This document shows positions 1-8,232 of a stretch of DNA of 64,000 bases, in pieces. The DNA comes from Herminiimonas sp. (GTDB lineage Bacteria; Pseudomonadota; Gammaproteobacteria; Burkholderiales; Burkholderiaceae): contig NZ_JAURVN010000014.1 in NCBI RefSeq assembly GCF_030655415.1, positions 186,001-250,000 on the forward strand. The letters run 5' to 3'. Every line of letters starts with the position of its first letter. Positions within the stretch are counted from its first letter, which is position 1. Both the position numbers and the translations under genes were made by a program. Under the pieces are notes generated by a model, which did no database searches, was not told the DNA's origin, and was given only the letters and a program-made list of their open reading frames with translations.

Positions 1-764
1 CACAACTGACGACGAACTGCTTCCGGCAAATCTGGTGCGGGCGTTTCTTCCACTACTTTTTGATTGCGACGTTGCAGCGAACAATCGCGCTCGCCCAAGG
101 CAATCACATGACCGCGACCATCACCAAAAATCTGGACTTCAATATGGCGTGCTCTATCGACGAAGCGTTCTACAAAGACACCGGCGTTTGAAAAGAATGA
201 CTGGCCGAGACGCTGTACGGATTCAAACGCGGCGATCAATTCGGCTTCGCTATTGCAGCGTGTGAGACCGATGCCGCCACCGCCTGCGGTGCTTTTCAAC
301 ATGACCGGATAACCAATGCCGGCTGCAGCTTCTTGTGCTGCAGCCAGACTTGGTAGCAACCCGGAACCCGGTACCAACGGTACGTTTGCTAGTTCAGCTA
401 GTTCACGTGCGGCGTGTTTCAAGCCGAACTGTTCCATCTGTTGCGACGTCGGACCAACGAAAGCAATGCCTTCCGCTTCGCATTGCGCAGCGAAGTCTGC
501 GTTCTCGGACAAAAATCCATAACCAGGGATGATCGCTTGCGCACCAGTTTGCTTTGCTGCCGCGATGATCAGGTCACCACGCAGATAGCTTTCTGTTGCA
601 GTTTGACCGCCTAGAGAGACGGCGACATCGGCTGCCGAGACGTGCAAACTATTGCGATCGGCGTCGGAGTATACGGCAACCGACTGTATGTTCATCAGCT
701 TGAGCGTGCGCGCGATACGGCATGCAATTTCACCGCGATTTGCAATTAGAACGGTAGTGAACAT
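1..764 (-). CDS. uca: Urea carboxylase, N-terminal part (cut by window edge)
   Basis: The first 254 residues are visible; the rest lies beyond base 1. The protein opens with a biotin-carboxylase N-terminal domain ([15 protein letters not shown] at about residues 6-20) and has the ATP-grasp glycine loop AGGGGIG at 160-166 and the [13 protein letters not shown] region at about 225-240. These features are shared by all biotin carboxylases. The urea assignment rests on the allophanate hydrolase gene only 20 bases upstream: the two enzymes together convert urea to allophanate and then to ammonia and CO2. The ATG at 764 begins exactly where the conserved domain starts. An acyl-CoA carboxylase subunit is the alternative, less likely in this context. 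Confidence 0.85.
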   Translation of the reverse strand, partial: MFTTVLIANRGEIACRIARTLKLMNIQSVAVYSDADRNSLHVSAADVAVSLGGQTATESYLRGDLIIAAAKQTGAQAIIPGYGFLSENADFAAQCEAEGIAFVGPTSQQMEQFGLKHAARELAELANVPLVPGSGLLPSLAAAQEAAAGIGYPVMLKSTAGGGGIGLTRCNSEAELIAAFESVQRLGQSFFSNAGVFVERFVDRARHIEVQIFGDGRGHVIALGERDCSLQRRNQKVVEETPAPDLPEAVRRQL

Positions 765-784
765 GTTGGTCCCGGGTCAGTTTG

Positions 785-2599
785 TTATGGTTTTGCAGTC
801 GTGTTCAAGCTGGCCAAATACGCTGCCCAGCCGCCGAATTCCGTGATGTCGCGTGCGCCATCCAGACCGGATGGTTCGCAAATAAATCCTTTGACTGTGC
901 TGCCGTCCGCCAGCGTCACGGTGCCGATCCCCAGTGGTGCAGGGACGCCAGCAACGAAGGAACCGAAAGCTGCCGATGGCACATCCCACAGCTCTAGCTT
1001 GATGGCCGAGCCGCTAGTACTGCGCACCAAACCTGGTTTTGGCGGCTTGGTATTGGCGAGTGCATACAACAGATAGTTGTCAGCGCTGGTTGTGCTGAGA
1101 ACGAATTGCGCATCGCGGCTGGTCAGTTCATGATTCAGCGGCATGCCGCGCAAATGTGCGCCGACCACGGCAACACGAATCATGTCGACCGATGCAGCAA
1201 TAGTTGCGATTGGTGCAGAAGGGGCCAATGCCAAGCCGGTCGCGCCGCGCTTCAAACCTGTGCTTTGATGCCATTGCGCAGCGAACACGGCGAGCGCGCG
1301 TTCTTGCCATGCATCGGCAATCAAGGTGATGCCGAATGGCAGGCCATCGGCGCGCATGCTGGCCGGCACGGCGAGTGCGCTCCAATCCAGCAGATTGACG
1401 AAGTTGGTGTACTTGCCGAGGTTGCTGTTGAGTTTTACCGGCTCGGCTTCGAGCTCGCTAATTTTGTAATGCGTCGGTGCAGTTGGTACAACTAGCGCAT
1501 CGAATTGCGCAAGCAACACATCGGCTTTGCGCTTCAGGTCGGCGAGTTTGTAGATGCCGTTAAATGCATCTGCCGCTGAAAAATTCTTCGCCTTGAAAAT
1601 GATGTCGCGCACGACAGGATGGATATCCGCTTCATGCGCAGTGGCAAATGCCTGGATCGCTGCATAACGTTCGGCGACCCACGGGCCGTCATACAAGAGT
1701 GCTGCCACTTCATCGAACAGTGAGAAATCTACAGCGACGCACGTTGCGCCTTGTGCTTCCAGTTGTTTGATCGCGGCGAAGAATGCTTTCTCTGCAAGTG
1801 CATCGCCGTAAAATTCTGGTTTGGCTGGAATACCGAAGCGAGGTTTGGCCGGCAGGCTTTTACTTTTCGCTTCAGCCGGAATCGCACGCGACAAACCATC
1901 GCTCAAATCAAGTGCGGCAGCTACGTCATACACAGCGACCGCATCTTCATTGGTTGTCGCGAACACAGATACGCAATCCAGTGTGCGACAAGCTGGTACC
2001 ACGCCGGTATTGCTGAAAGCGCCGCGGGTAGGTTTCAGGCCGATGATGTTATTCAAACCAGCTGGCACACGACCTGAACCAGCAGTGTCGGTGCCTAATG
2101 AGAATGGAACGATGCCACGCGCAACGACAGATGCAGAACCAGAACTAGATCCGCCGGAAACGTATTCCGGATTGATCGTATTAGTTGGAATACCGTACGG
2201 CGAACGCACGCCAACCAGGCCGGTGGCGAATTGATCCAGATTGGTTTTGCCAATCACAATCGCGCCAGCATCCAGCAAGCGTTGAATGATCGTTGCATTC
2301 TTGGTCGGCGCATACGCGAACGCAGGACAAGCCGCAGTCGTCGGCAAGCCGGCGACATCGATATTGTCCTTGGCCGCGAACGGTACACCATATAAAGGCA
2401 AAAGAGTCAGATCACCGCCGGCCGCTTTCAGCTGTGCGTCGAGTTGCGCCAAGCGTGCGCTCAGCGCGGCCTGATCAATGATCGAGATCCATGCAGGATC
2501 AGGCGAGGGCAGTGAGGTGAGTAGAGCAGCGAGCAGTTCCGCAGGTTTGGCACCAGTGCGATAAGCGTTCTGCCATTCAGTAATTGTCCATCCGAGCAT
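785..2599 (-). CDS. atzF: Allophanate hydrolase
   Basis: Hydrolyses allophanate to ammonia and CO2, the second step of ATP-dependent urea breakdown. The 604-residue protein has an N-terminal amidase-signature domain with the catalytic Lys at about 77 (in PFAAKDN), the cis-Ser in GGSSSGSA (149-156) and the nucleophile Ser at about 175 in GTDTAGSGR. A C-terminal domain of about 120 residues, characteristic of AtzF/DUR1-type hydrolases, follows. I chose the ATG at 2599 because it is preceded by AAGGGA at good spacing and begins MLGWTITEW. An in-frame ATG at 2644 lies upstream of the likely promoter. The gene is first in an operon with urea carboxylase. Confidence 0.93.
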   Translation of the reverse strand: MLGWTITEWQNAYRTGAKPAELLAALLTSLPSPDPAWISIIDQAALSARLAQLDAQLKAAGGDLTLLPLYGVPFAAKDNIDVAGLPTTAACPAFAYAPTKNATIIQRLLDAGAIVIGKTNLDQFATGLVGVRSPYGIPTNTINPEYVSGGSSSGSASVVARGIVPFSLGTDTAGSGRVPAGLNNIIGLKPTRGAFSNTGVVPACRTLDCVSVFATTNEDAVAVYDVAAALDLSDGLSRAIPAEAKSKSLPAKPRFGIPAKPEFYGDALAEKAFFAAIKQLEAQGATCVAVDFSLFDEVAALLYDGPWVAERYAAIQAFATAHEADIHPVVRDIIFKAKNFSAADAFNGIYKLADLKRKADVLLAQFDALVVPTAPTHYKISELEAEPVKLNSNLGKYTNFVNLLDWSALAVPASMRADGLPFGITLIADAWQERALAVFAAQWHQSTGLKRGATGLALAPSAPIATIAASVDMIRVAVVGAHLRGMPLNHELTSRDAQFVLSTTSADNYLLYALANTKPPKPGLVRSTSGSAIKLELWDVPSAAFGSFVAGVPAPLGIGTVTLADGSTVKGFICEPSGLDGARDITEFGGWAAYLASLNTTAKP

Positions 2600-2610
2600 T
2601 TGGTATCCCT

Positions 2611-2657
2611 TCTTGTGTACAAGATGGGATATAGCAAAGGCCATGCCAATTGGACAA
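2611..2657 (-). promoter_or_regulatory. Promoter and palindromic operator in front of atzF
   Basis: On the minus strand, TTGTCC (complement of 2652-2657) and TATATC (2628-2633) are separated by 18 bases and could be -35 and -10 boxes. Immediately downstream, 2611-2624 is a perfect inverted repeat TCTTGT-GT-ACAAGA, sitting where transcription would start and ending just before the ribosome-binding site. Its position suits a repressor; a GntR-type protein would fit the motif, but no such gene is in the window. Confidence 0.5.
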
Positions 2658-2827
2658 AACTCTTTACAAGCTAATGGTGGCGCGCTTTTTGCAAAATATG
2701 TACTGAAAATCAGCCGATTATTTCTGCACTCGCATGGAGCGCTTGCACAAGGTGAGGGCGGAACTTGTCGCGCGATTTTGATGCAGCTTACGCATTGCTA
2801 TGCATTGTTAAGCGGCATCGAAGTCTC

Positions 2828-4141
2828 TTATAAGCTGACGTTCCTTAACGCGAGACTTGCCTCCAATCCACCTTCAGGATGATTGCGTAAGCTAAGAGTG
2901 CCATTCAAAGTCGAGGCCAGTTGTCTTGCGATTGCCAAGCCTAAGCCGGTGCCACCGGTATCGCGGTTACGTGATGCTTCTAATCTATAGAACGGTTCAA
3001 ATACTTTGTCCAGTTCCGTTTCTGGAATACCCGGACCGTTGTCGCGTATCAGAATGATCAGTTCATCTGAATTAGCCGCGATCGACAGTTGCACCGCACC
3101 CGCATACTTGAGTGCGTTGTCGATGAGGTTGCCGATTATGCGACGCAGGCCGTGAGGTCGCGTTACTAATGAGGTGTTGGCTTTGCCGTTTAAAGTAATG
3201 GCATGCCCGACATCCAGATAATCGCCGACCAAACTGTCGACCAGAGAATCAGGATCGATGCGACATGGCGCTTCCACAGTGCCATGCAAAGTGCGGGCAT
3301 AGGCCACGCCATCCCTTACCAATACTTCCATTTCCTGCAAATCGCGATTCATTTTTTCACGCTGGATATCATCATCCATCATGTCGGCTCGCATGCGCAT
3401 GCGCGTAATTGGTGTTTGCAAGTCGTGAGAAATCGCCGCGAGGATTTGCGTTCGTTCAGCCATGTAAGCACCGATACGATCCTGCATGGAGTTGAATGCA
3501 CGTGCGGCCAGAGTAACTTCAAGTGGGCCGCTTTCCGATAGCCTGTCTGTTTTCAGATCCGGGCCAAATCCATCAGCAGCGTTTGCAAATTGCGCCAATG
3601 GTCGCGTCATCAGTCGCACACCTATCCATGTGAACAGCGCCAACAGTGCGAGTTGCAATACCAGTACGACTGGCAACCATGCAGAAACAGGCAAGCCAGC
3701 CGGCTGCATGTCTATGGTGAGCTGCGTGCCGTCGCTGAGTTCTACGTGTGCTTGCACACGATCACGCTGTCCGGGTACCACGCTCGCGGTGACGCGGTAT
3801 TGTTTGCCGATAGACTTTAAAAATGAATCCGCTATCCGTTTGGATAATTTGCTGTCAGGCACGTGACCAACTTCGCCCGGTCCCAGGGAAAAGCGATAGG
3901 TGCGTCGTTCAAGTCTTGGCAGCCATTCGGCGCGTTCGGCAGCAGGCAGGCGATCGAGCAGCGCGACGGAGCTGGCGACATCCTGCTCCAGATAGCCAAG
4001 CATCAATCCTGTGGTCGCTTCGCGTCGTTCGTTGATGATCAGCCAGTATGACAAGGCATGCGCTGCGGCCAGGCCGACGAACAGTATCAGCGTCAACCGC
4101 ATGAACAAGGTGCGTGGCCAGCCCAGGCGGAGCTTTGTCAT
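2828..4141 (-). CDS. Sensor histidine kinase of a two-component system
   Basis: A 437-residue membrane kinase. There are two transmembrane helices (about 11-33 and 153-177) with a periplasmic sensor of about 115 residues between them, then a HAMP segment. The H-box AISHDLQTPITRM has the phosphorylated His at 239. An N-box (NLIDNALKYAG) and DNGPGIPE/GGTGLGLAIA lobes of the HATPase domain follow. The start codon overlaps the stop of the response regulator gene (ATGA), so the two are translationally coupled. The sensor region has no motif that tells me the stimulus. The divergent CcdA/thioredoxin/Ohr operon hints at redox or oxidant stress. Confidence 0.9.
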   Translation of the reverse strand: MTKLRLGWPRTLFMRLTLILFVGLAAAHALSYWLIINERREATTGLMLGYLEQDVASSVALLDRLPAAERAEWLPRLERRTYRFSLGPGEVGHVPDSKLSKRIADSFLKSIGKQYRVTASVVPGQRDRVQAHVELSDGTQLTIDMQPAGLPVSAWLPVVLVLQLALLALFTWIGVRLMTRPLAQFANAADGFGPDLKTDRLSESGPLEVTLAARAFNSMQDRIGAYMAERTQILAAISHDLQTPITRMRMRADMMDDDIQREKMNRDLQEMEVLVRDGVAYARTLHGTVEAPCRIDPDSLVDSLVGDYLDVGHAITLNGKANTSLVTRPHGLRRIIGNLIDNALKYAGAVQLSIAANSDELIILIRDNGPGIPETELDKVFEPFYRLEASRNRDTGGTGLGLAIARQLASTLNGTLSLRNHPEGGLEASLALRNVSL

Positions 4142-4878
4142 GCCGGACCACCCGTCACGTCCACTGCAGACGAAAACACATATCCTTCGCTGCGCAAGGT
4201 CTTGATGTAGCGCGGTTCGCGTGCATCATCGAGCAAACGCTGACGCAAGCGACTCACGAGTAAATCAATCGAACGATCAAACAGGTCGGAGTCGCGTCTC
4301 TGAGTGAGATTCAGCAATTGATCGCGCGTCAATACGCGTTGCGGATGATCAAGGAAGACCCGCAGCAACCGGTACTCAGCGCCACTCAATGACACCATCG
4401 TGCCGTCGCGATCCAGCAAGTGGCGAGCGATCGTATCGAGCTTCCAGTCGCCGAATGAGATGAACTGATCTGGCTCATGGAGCTGCAGGTTAGGCGGCAG
4501 CATGCGGGCACGGCGCAACACCGAACGAATACGTGCAAACAGTTCGCGTACCGCAAACGGTTTGGTTAGATAGTCATCCGCACCCATCTCCAGTCCGACG
4601 ATGCGATCCGTTTCTTCGCTACGCGCTGTCAGCATCAGAACCGGTAAAGCCCGCCATTTGCTCGCACGTAGTTCGCGGCAGAGCGTCAGTCCATCTTCGC
4701 CGGGCAGCATCAGATCCAGTACCACAAGGTCGAAGTTGTGCTGTTCCAGCAGCGCACGCATCTGGCGGCCGTTGGCGGCAACCGTGGCACGCATGCCATT
4801 TTTTTCGAGATAGGTCGCGAGCAATTCGCGGATCTCGCGATCGTCATCAACGATCAGGATGTGGTCAGTATTTTCCAT
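4138..4878 (-). CDS. OmpR-family response regulator
   Basis: A 246-residue regulator. The receiver domain has the acidic pocket DDD at 11-13, phospho-acceptor Asp55 (VVLDLMLPG), Thr84 and Lys106. It is followed by a winged-helix DNA-binding domain of OmpR/PhoB type (about 140-236, ending in RYIKTLRSEGYVF). It is co-transcribed with the kinase gene downstream. A 10-bp-spaced direct repeat at 5063-5078 in the divergent intergenic region has the geometry such regulators bind, so control of itself and of the ccdA operon is likely, by inference. Confidence 0.93.
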   Translation of the reverse strand: MENTDHILIVDDDREIRELLATYLEKNGMRATVAANGRQMRALLEQHNFDLVVLDLMLPGEDGLTLCRELRASKWRALPVLMLTARSEETDRIVGLEMGADDYLTKPFAVRELFARIRSVLRRARMLPPNLQLHEPDQFISFGDWKLDTIARHLLDRDGTMVSLSGAEYRLLRVFLDHPQRVLTRDQLLNLTQRRDSDLFDRSIDLLVSRLRQRLLDDAREPRYIKTLRSEGYVFSSAVDVTGGPA

Positions 4879-5008
4879 CGTTGCATCTTAACTTAGGACG
4901 GCGCACGCGTAACTGGCTGGACGCTATCAGCGTACAGCTTAATGGCTTGGTGATCTCGGCTGTGATGCCGCCGAACAGAAAAGCCAGGGTTGCAATAAAA
5001 CGCTTCAT
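4865..5008 (-). CDS. Possible small ORF upstream of the response regulator
   Basis: A 47-codon reading frame begins MKRFIATLAFLFGG and has a good ribosome-binding site (AAGGAGC, 5 bases before the ATG at 5008). Its first 18 residues look like a short signal peptide or membrane segment. Its end overlaps the first codons of the response regulator by 14 bases, which would couple their translation. I know no family for it. It may be a leader ORF rather than a functional protein. Confidence 0.35.
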   Translation of the reverse strand: MKRFIATLAFLFGGITAEITKPLSCTLIASSQLRVRRPKLRCNDGKY

Positions 5009-5060
5009 GCGGGGCTCCTTGAAGTGGAATGCAGCCTTTATACCCCCACGCCATCCTCGC

Positions 5061-5111
5061 TTTGTATCGCAATGTATCTGGCATCAGCAAGGATACAAAA
5101 CATTGCAATAC
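5061..5111. promoter_or_regulatory. Repeated TGTATC boxes in divergent promoter region
   Basis: TGTATC occurs at 5063-5068 and again at 5073-5078, exactly one helical turn apart. An inverted copy, GATACA, is at 5092-5097. TTTGTATC (5061-5068) is the perfect complement of GATACAAA (5092-5099), and GTATCGCAATGT (5064-5075) matches the complement of 5100-5111 with one mismatch. Tandem 6-mers with 10-bp period are typical OmpR-family sites. The element lies between the two-component operon and ccdA and could serve both. Confidence 0.55.
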
Positions 5112-5182
5112 CCCCAGTTTCCGACACATGCGGGATACGCATGGACGATTAAATACGTTCATCCAACAAGGAGGATCGTATC

Positions 5183-5890
5183 GTGAACAATCTTATAGAA
5201 GCACCACTGGCCTTACTTGCAGGCGTACTGACCATCGCGTCGCCGTGCGTACTGCCTATCTTGCCCATCGTGCTGGGTAGCACCTTGCAGCGCATCAATC
5301 GTACCCGACCTCTGTTCATCGTCGCCGGCTTTGTTCTGACCTTTGCCGCGCTCGGCATGTTACTGGCCAGCGCATCGCAGCATGTAGTCATCGCGCATGA
5401 AACCTTGCGTCTGACCGGTATAGGCATGTTGATGTTGACCGGTCTGCTGATGTTGTGGCGGCAGCCTTATGAATGGGCGATGGCGCGCGTCGGTGGCCTG
5501 CTGAATCGCGTCGGTCCTGCAGCAGGAGCCAGCGATCGCGGCAATCTTGGTGGCTTCCTTCTGGGCATGTCGCTCGGTGCGGTGTGGACACCATGCGCGG
5601 GTCCTGTACTCGCCTCGATTCTGGTGCTGGTCGCCAAGGCACAAGACGTCGGCTGGTCTGCGACCTTGCTCATCCTCTATGCAATCGGTGCAGGTATTCC
5701 AATGCTGGTGATTGCCTACGGCGGTCAGTTCATCGCCACGCGTATTCGTGTAGTAGCTCGTCATACACACAGCTTGCAACAGGTTTTCGGCGTGCTGATT
5801 TTGCTCACCGGTCTCGCTATTTACTTCCAATACGACGTGCTGATCTACGCGTCGCTCGCTGACATTTTTCCCACCTTGAAAGGATTTTGA
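5183..5890 (+). CDS. CcdA-family cytochrome c biogenesis / thiol electron-transfer membrane protein
   Basis: A 235-residue inner-membrane protein with about six hydrophobic helices. CcdA proteins carry electrons from cytoplasmic thioredoxin across the membrane to periplasmic thiol proteins. The two redox cysteines expected of the family are present: Cys22 in SPCVLP and Cys138 in TPCAGP. The start ATG at 5183 follows an AAGGAGG ribosome-binding site. It is the first gene of an operon; the thioredoxin-like gene begins one base after its stop and is the obvious electron acceptor. Confidence 0.92.
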   Translation: MNNLIEAPLALLAGVLTIASPCVLPILPIVLGSTLQRINRTRPLFIVAGFVLTFAALGMLLASASQHVVIAHETLRLTGIGMLMLTGLLMLWRQPYEWAMARVGGLLNRVGPAAGASDRGNLGGFLLGMSLGAVWTPCAGPVLASILVLVAKAQDVGWSATLLILYAIGAGIPMLVIAYGGQFIATRIRVVARHTHSLQQVFGVLILLTGLAIYFQYDVLIYASLADIFPTLKGF

Positions 5891-5891
5891 A

Positions 5892-6410
5892 ATGAACTCG
5901 ACCCTTAAAAATATGCTGGCGATCACTGCGCTCTTTGCCGCAACCGCGCAGGCGGCTCCGGCTGATACCGCGATGCAAGCTCCCGAATTTGTCGGCATTG
6001 AAAAATGGCTGAACTCGGAACCGCTGACGATGCAGCAATTACGCGGCAAAGTCGTCCTCGTCGATTTCTGGACTTACACCTGCATCAACTGCGTACGCAC
6101 GCTGCCGTACGTCAAGAGCTGGTATGAGAAGTACAAGGATCAAGGTCTGGTCGTCATCGGCGTGCATACGCCCGAGTACCCGTTCGAGCGTTCGACCGAC
6201 AACGTGAAGAGTGCGATCAAGCGCTTTGGCATTACGTATCCGGTCGCACAAGACAACCAGTTCGCAACCTGGAATGCATACAGCAACCGTTATTGGCCGG
6301 CAGTTTATTTGACCAATAAAAAAGGGCAGGTCGTCTACAAACATTTCGGTGAGGGTTCGTATCAGGAAACCGAAGCAAAGATTCGCGCACTGCTTGCAGA
6401 GCCGCAATAA
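5892..6410 (+). CDS. Periplasmic TlpA/DipZ-like thioredoxin-fold protein
   Basis: A 172-residue exported redoxin. A signal peptide of about 22 residues (cleavage after AQA) is followed by a TlpA-like domain with the redox motif Cys64-Ile-Asn-Cys67 in FWTYTCINC. The VDFWTYTCINCVRTLP stretch is characteristic of the DipZ C-terminal domain; in DipZ this domain and a CcdA domain are fused, here they are adjacent genes. It is presumably kept reduced by the CcdA protein encoded immediately upstream. The substrate is unknown. Confidence 0.9.
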   Translation: MNSTLKNMLAITALFAATAQAAPADTAMQAPEFVGIEKWLNSEPLTMQQLRGKVVLVDFWTYTCINCVRTLPYVKSWYEKYKDQGLVVIGVHTPEYPFERSTDNVKSAIKRFGITYPVAQDNQFATWNAYSNRYWPAVYLTNKKGQVVYKHFGEGSYQETEAKIRALLAEPQ

Positions 6411-6457
6411 GTTTGTGGCACCACTGACATTTATTAATCATTTAAGGATCAATCATC

Positions 6458-7513
6458 ATGACTGACACAAGCAACATGAATCGTAGAAATTTCCTGAACA
6501 CAGCCGCTCTTGGACTGGCGGCAGTACAAATGGGCATGCTGCCAAGCGCCAATGCCGCATCTTCCAGCAGCAACTCTATGAGTGCAGCTACAGGCATCTC
6601 ACCTGGTGGCAATTGTTTTGCTGGCATCAAACAGATAAAGGCAGGATTGCTTGATGTGGGTTATGTAGATGTCGGCCCACCAAACGGTGTTCCTGTATTG
6701 CTGATACACGGTTGGCCATATGACATCCATGCGTTTATCGATGTTGCACCTATCCTGAGTGCAGCGGGATATCGCGTCATCATCCCGCACCTGCGCGGTT
6801 ATGGCAGCACACGATTTCTGTCAAACGACACATTACGCAATGGCCAACAGGCGACATTCACGGCAGATATGCTTGCCTTCATGGATGCACTGAAAATTGA
6901 TCAGGCCATTGTCGCCGGATTCGACTGGGGTGCAAGGATCGCCGCCACATTAACCGCTTTATGGCCGCAGCGTTTCAAAGCCTTGGTATCGGTCAGCGGC
7001 TATCTGATCGGCAGTCAGGAAATCAATCGCAAGCCGCTTTCTCCGAAAGCCGAGCTGCAATGGTGGTATCAGTATTACTTCGCGACGGAACGCGGCGAGC
7101 TTGGATATCGCGAGAACACGCATGAGTTTGCGCGTTTGATTTGGGAGCTCGCTTCGCCGCAGTGGAAGTTCGACGATGCGACATTTTCCCGTTCCGCAAA
7201 GTCGCTCGACAATCCGGATCACGTTGCGATTTCGATCAGCAACTACCGCTGGAGACTTGGACTCGCAACAAGCGAAGCAAAGTATGAAAAGCTGGAAAAA
7301 CAGCTCGCCAAGTTTCCAAATATTGGTGTGCCAACCATCACGATGGAAGGCGATGCCAACGGTGCGCCACATCCGGATCCCAAAATCTATGCAAAGAAAT
7401 TTACTGGAAAATATGAACACCGATTGCTGATTGGCGGCATTGGACACAATCTGCCGCAGGAAGCACCGCAGGCATTTGCAAAGGCGATTCTGGATGTGGC
7501 AAAACTGATTTGA
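6458..7513 (+). CDS. Tat-exported alpha/beta hydrolase, epoxide hydrolase/dehalogenase-like
   Basis: A 351-residue protein. A twin-arginine signal (NRRNFLNTAALGLAA, residues 8-22) precedes an alpha/beta-hydrolase fold. The oxyanion motif HGWP is at 84-87. The nucleophile elbow GFDWGAR puts Asp at 156 where esterases have Ser, as in epoxide hydrolases and haloalkane dehalogenases. GIGHNLPQE near the C-terminus supplies the catalytic His. It sits between the thioredoxin and ohr genes in one operon, so a role in detoxification of an oxidised or halogenated compound in the periplasm is plausible. The true substrate cannot be read from sequence. Confidence 0.85.
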   Translation: MTDTSNMNRRNFLNTAALGLAAVQMGMLPSANAASSSSNSMSAATGISPGGNCFAGIKQIKAGLLDVGYVDVGPPNGVPVLLIHGWPYDIHAFIDVAPILSAAGYRVIIPHLRGYGSTRFLSNDTLRNGQQATFTADMLAFMDALKIDQAIVAGFDWGARIAATLTALWPQRFKALVSVSGYLIGSQEINRKPLSPKAELQWWYQYYFATERGELGYRENTHEFARLIWELASPQWKFDDATFSRSAKSLDNPDHVAISISNYRWRLGLATSEAKYEKLEKQLAKFPNIGVPTITMEGDANGAPHPDPKIYAKKFTGKYEHRLLIGGIGHNLPQEAPQAFAKAILDVAKLI

Positions 7514-7571
7514 TGAGCATCAATTGTTCACTTACTAAAACTTATCTACTAAATTACTAAAGGAAATAATC

Positions 7572-7991
7572 ATGACGTTATCCACAAAAATTCTGTACAC
7601 AGGCAAAACGCACACCACCTCCGGCGGACGCGATGGCTCTGCACGTAGCGACGACGGCCGTCTGGATATCAAGCTTTCTTCACCGGGTTCAAAAGGTGAG
7701 GGCACGAATCCTGAGCAACTGTTTGCAGCGGGTTGGTCTGCCTGCTTCATAGGCGCAATGGGATTGGCTGCCGGCAAAATGAACGTCCAATTGCCGATGG
7801 ACTTGAGCGTCGATGCAGAGATCGGCCTGTGCAATGCCGATGGCGCTTACTTCTTGCAGGCACGTCTCAATGTGAGTATTCCTAGTATTGAAAAGGACGT
7901 CGCACAAGCACTCGTCGATGCAGCACATCAAACCTGTCCATACTCCAAAATGACGCGTGGCAATATCGACGTTGCCATCAATCTGATCTAA
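7572..7991 (+). CDS. ohr: Organic hydroperoxide resistance protein (Ohr/OsmC family)
   Basis: A 139-residue thiol peroxidase that reduces organic hydroperoxides in the cytoplasm. Both reactive cysteines are present: Cys58 in GWSACFIGAM and Cys122 in TCPYSKMTRGN. The length is normal for Ohr. It ends the ccdA-thioredoxin-hydrolase operon and is followed by a strong terminator at 8035-8063. The 58-base gap before it could contain its own promoter, but I see no clear OhrR operator and no ohrR gene nearby. Confidence 0.93.
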   Translation: MTLSTKILYTGKTHTTSGGRDGSARSDDGRLDIKLSSPGSKGEGTNPEQLFAAGWSACFIGAMGLAAGKMNVQLPMDLSVDAEIGLCNADGAYFLQARLNVSIPSIEKDVAQALVDAAHQTCPYSKMTRGNIDVAINLI

Positions 7992-8034
7992 GCGATACAG
8001 AAGAGCCTACGGAATAGACGAGGGCGCAAAAAAA

Positions 8035-8072
8035 AACGTGGCTGGATATAATTCAGCCACGTTTGATTTTTT
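8035..8072 (+). terminator. Rho-independent terminator after ohr
   Basis: A perfect 10-bp stem, AACGTGGCTG at 8035-8044 and CAGCCACGTT at 8054-8063, with a 9-base loop. A T-rich tail follows at 8066-8072. Confidence 0.9.
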
Positions 8073-8232
8073 ATTCAGGACACTCACAAGCACAGCACGG
8101 CGAACAAAACAGGAATCATGATTCGCCACGTTGGGTTCGAAGATATGTGCAGTATGGCGTCCGCTTCAGACGGCTGGATACACACCGAAGTAAGCGAGAC
8201 GCCCCGCAAGAACGGAAGCCTGGGCTACGTAC

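Noticed and set aside
2613..2882. 89-codon plus-strand frame in the atzF/kinase gap
   Set aside because: Overlaps the likely atzF promoter and operator and the end of the kinase gene, lacks a ribosome-binding site, and has no recognisable sequence.
5360..6049. 229-codon open frame on the minus strand
   Set aside because: Fully antisense to the ccdA and thioredoxin genes, both with intact catalytic motifs.
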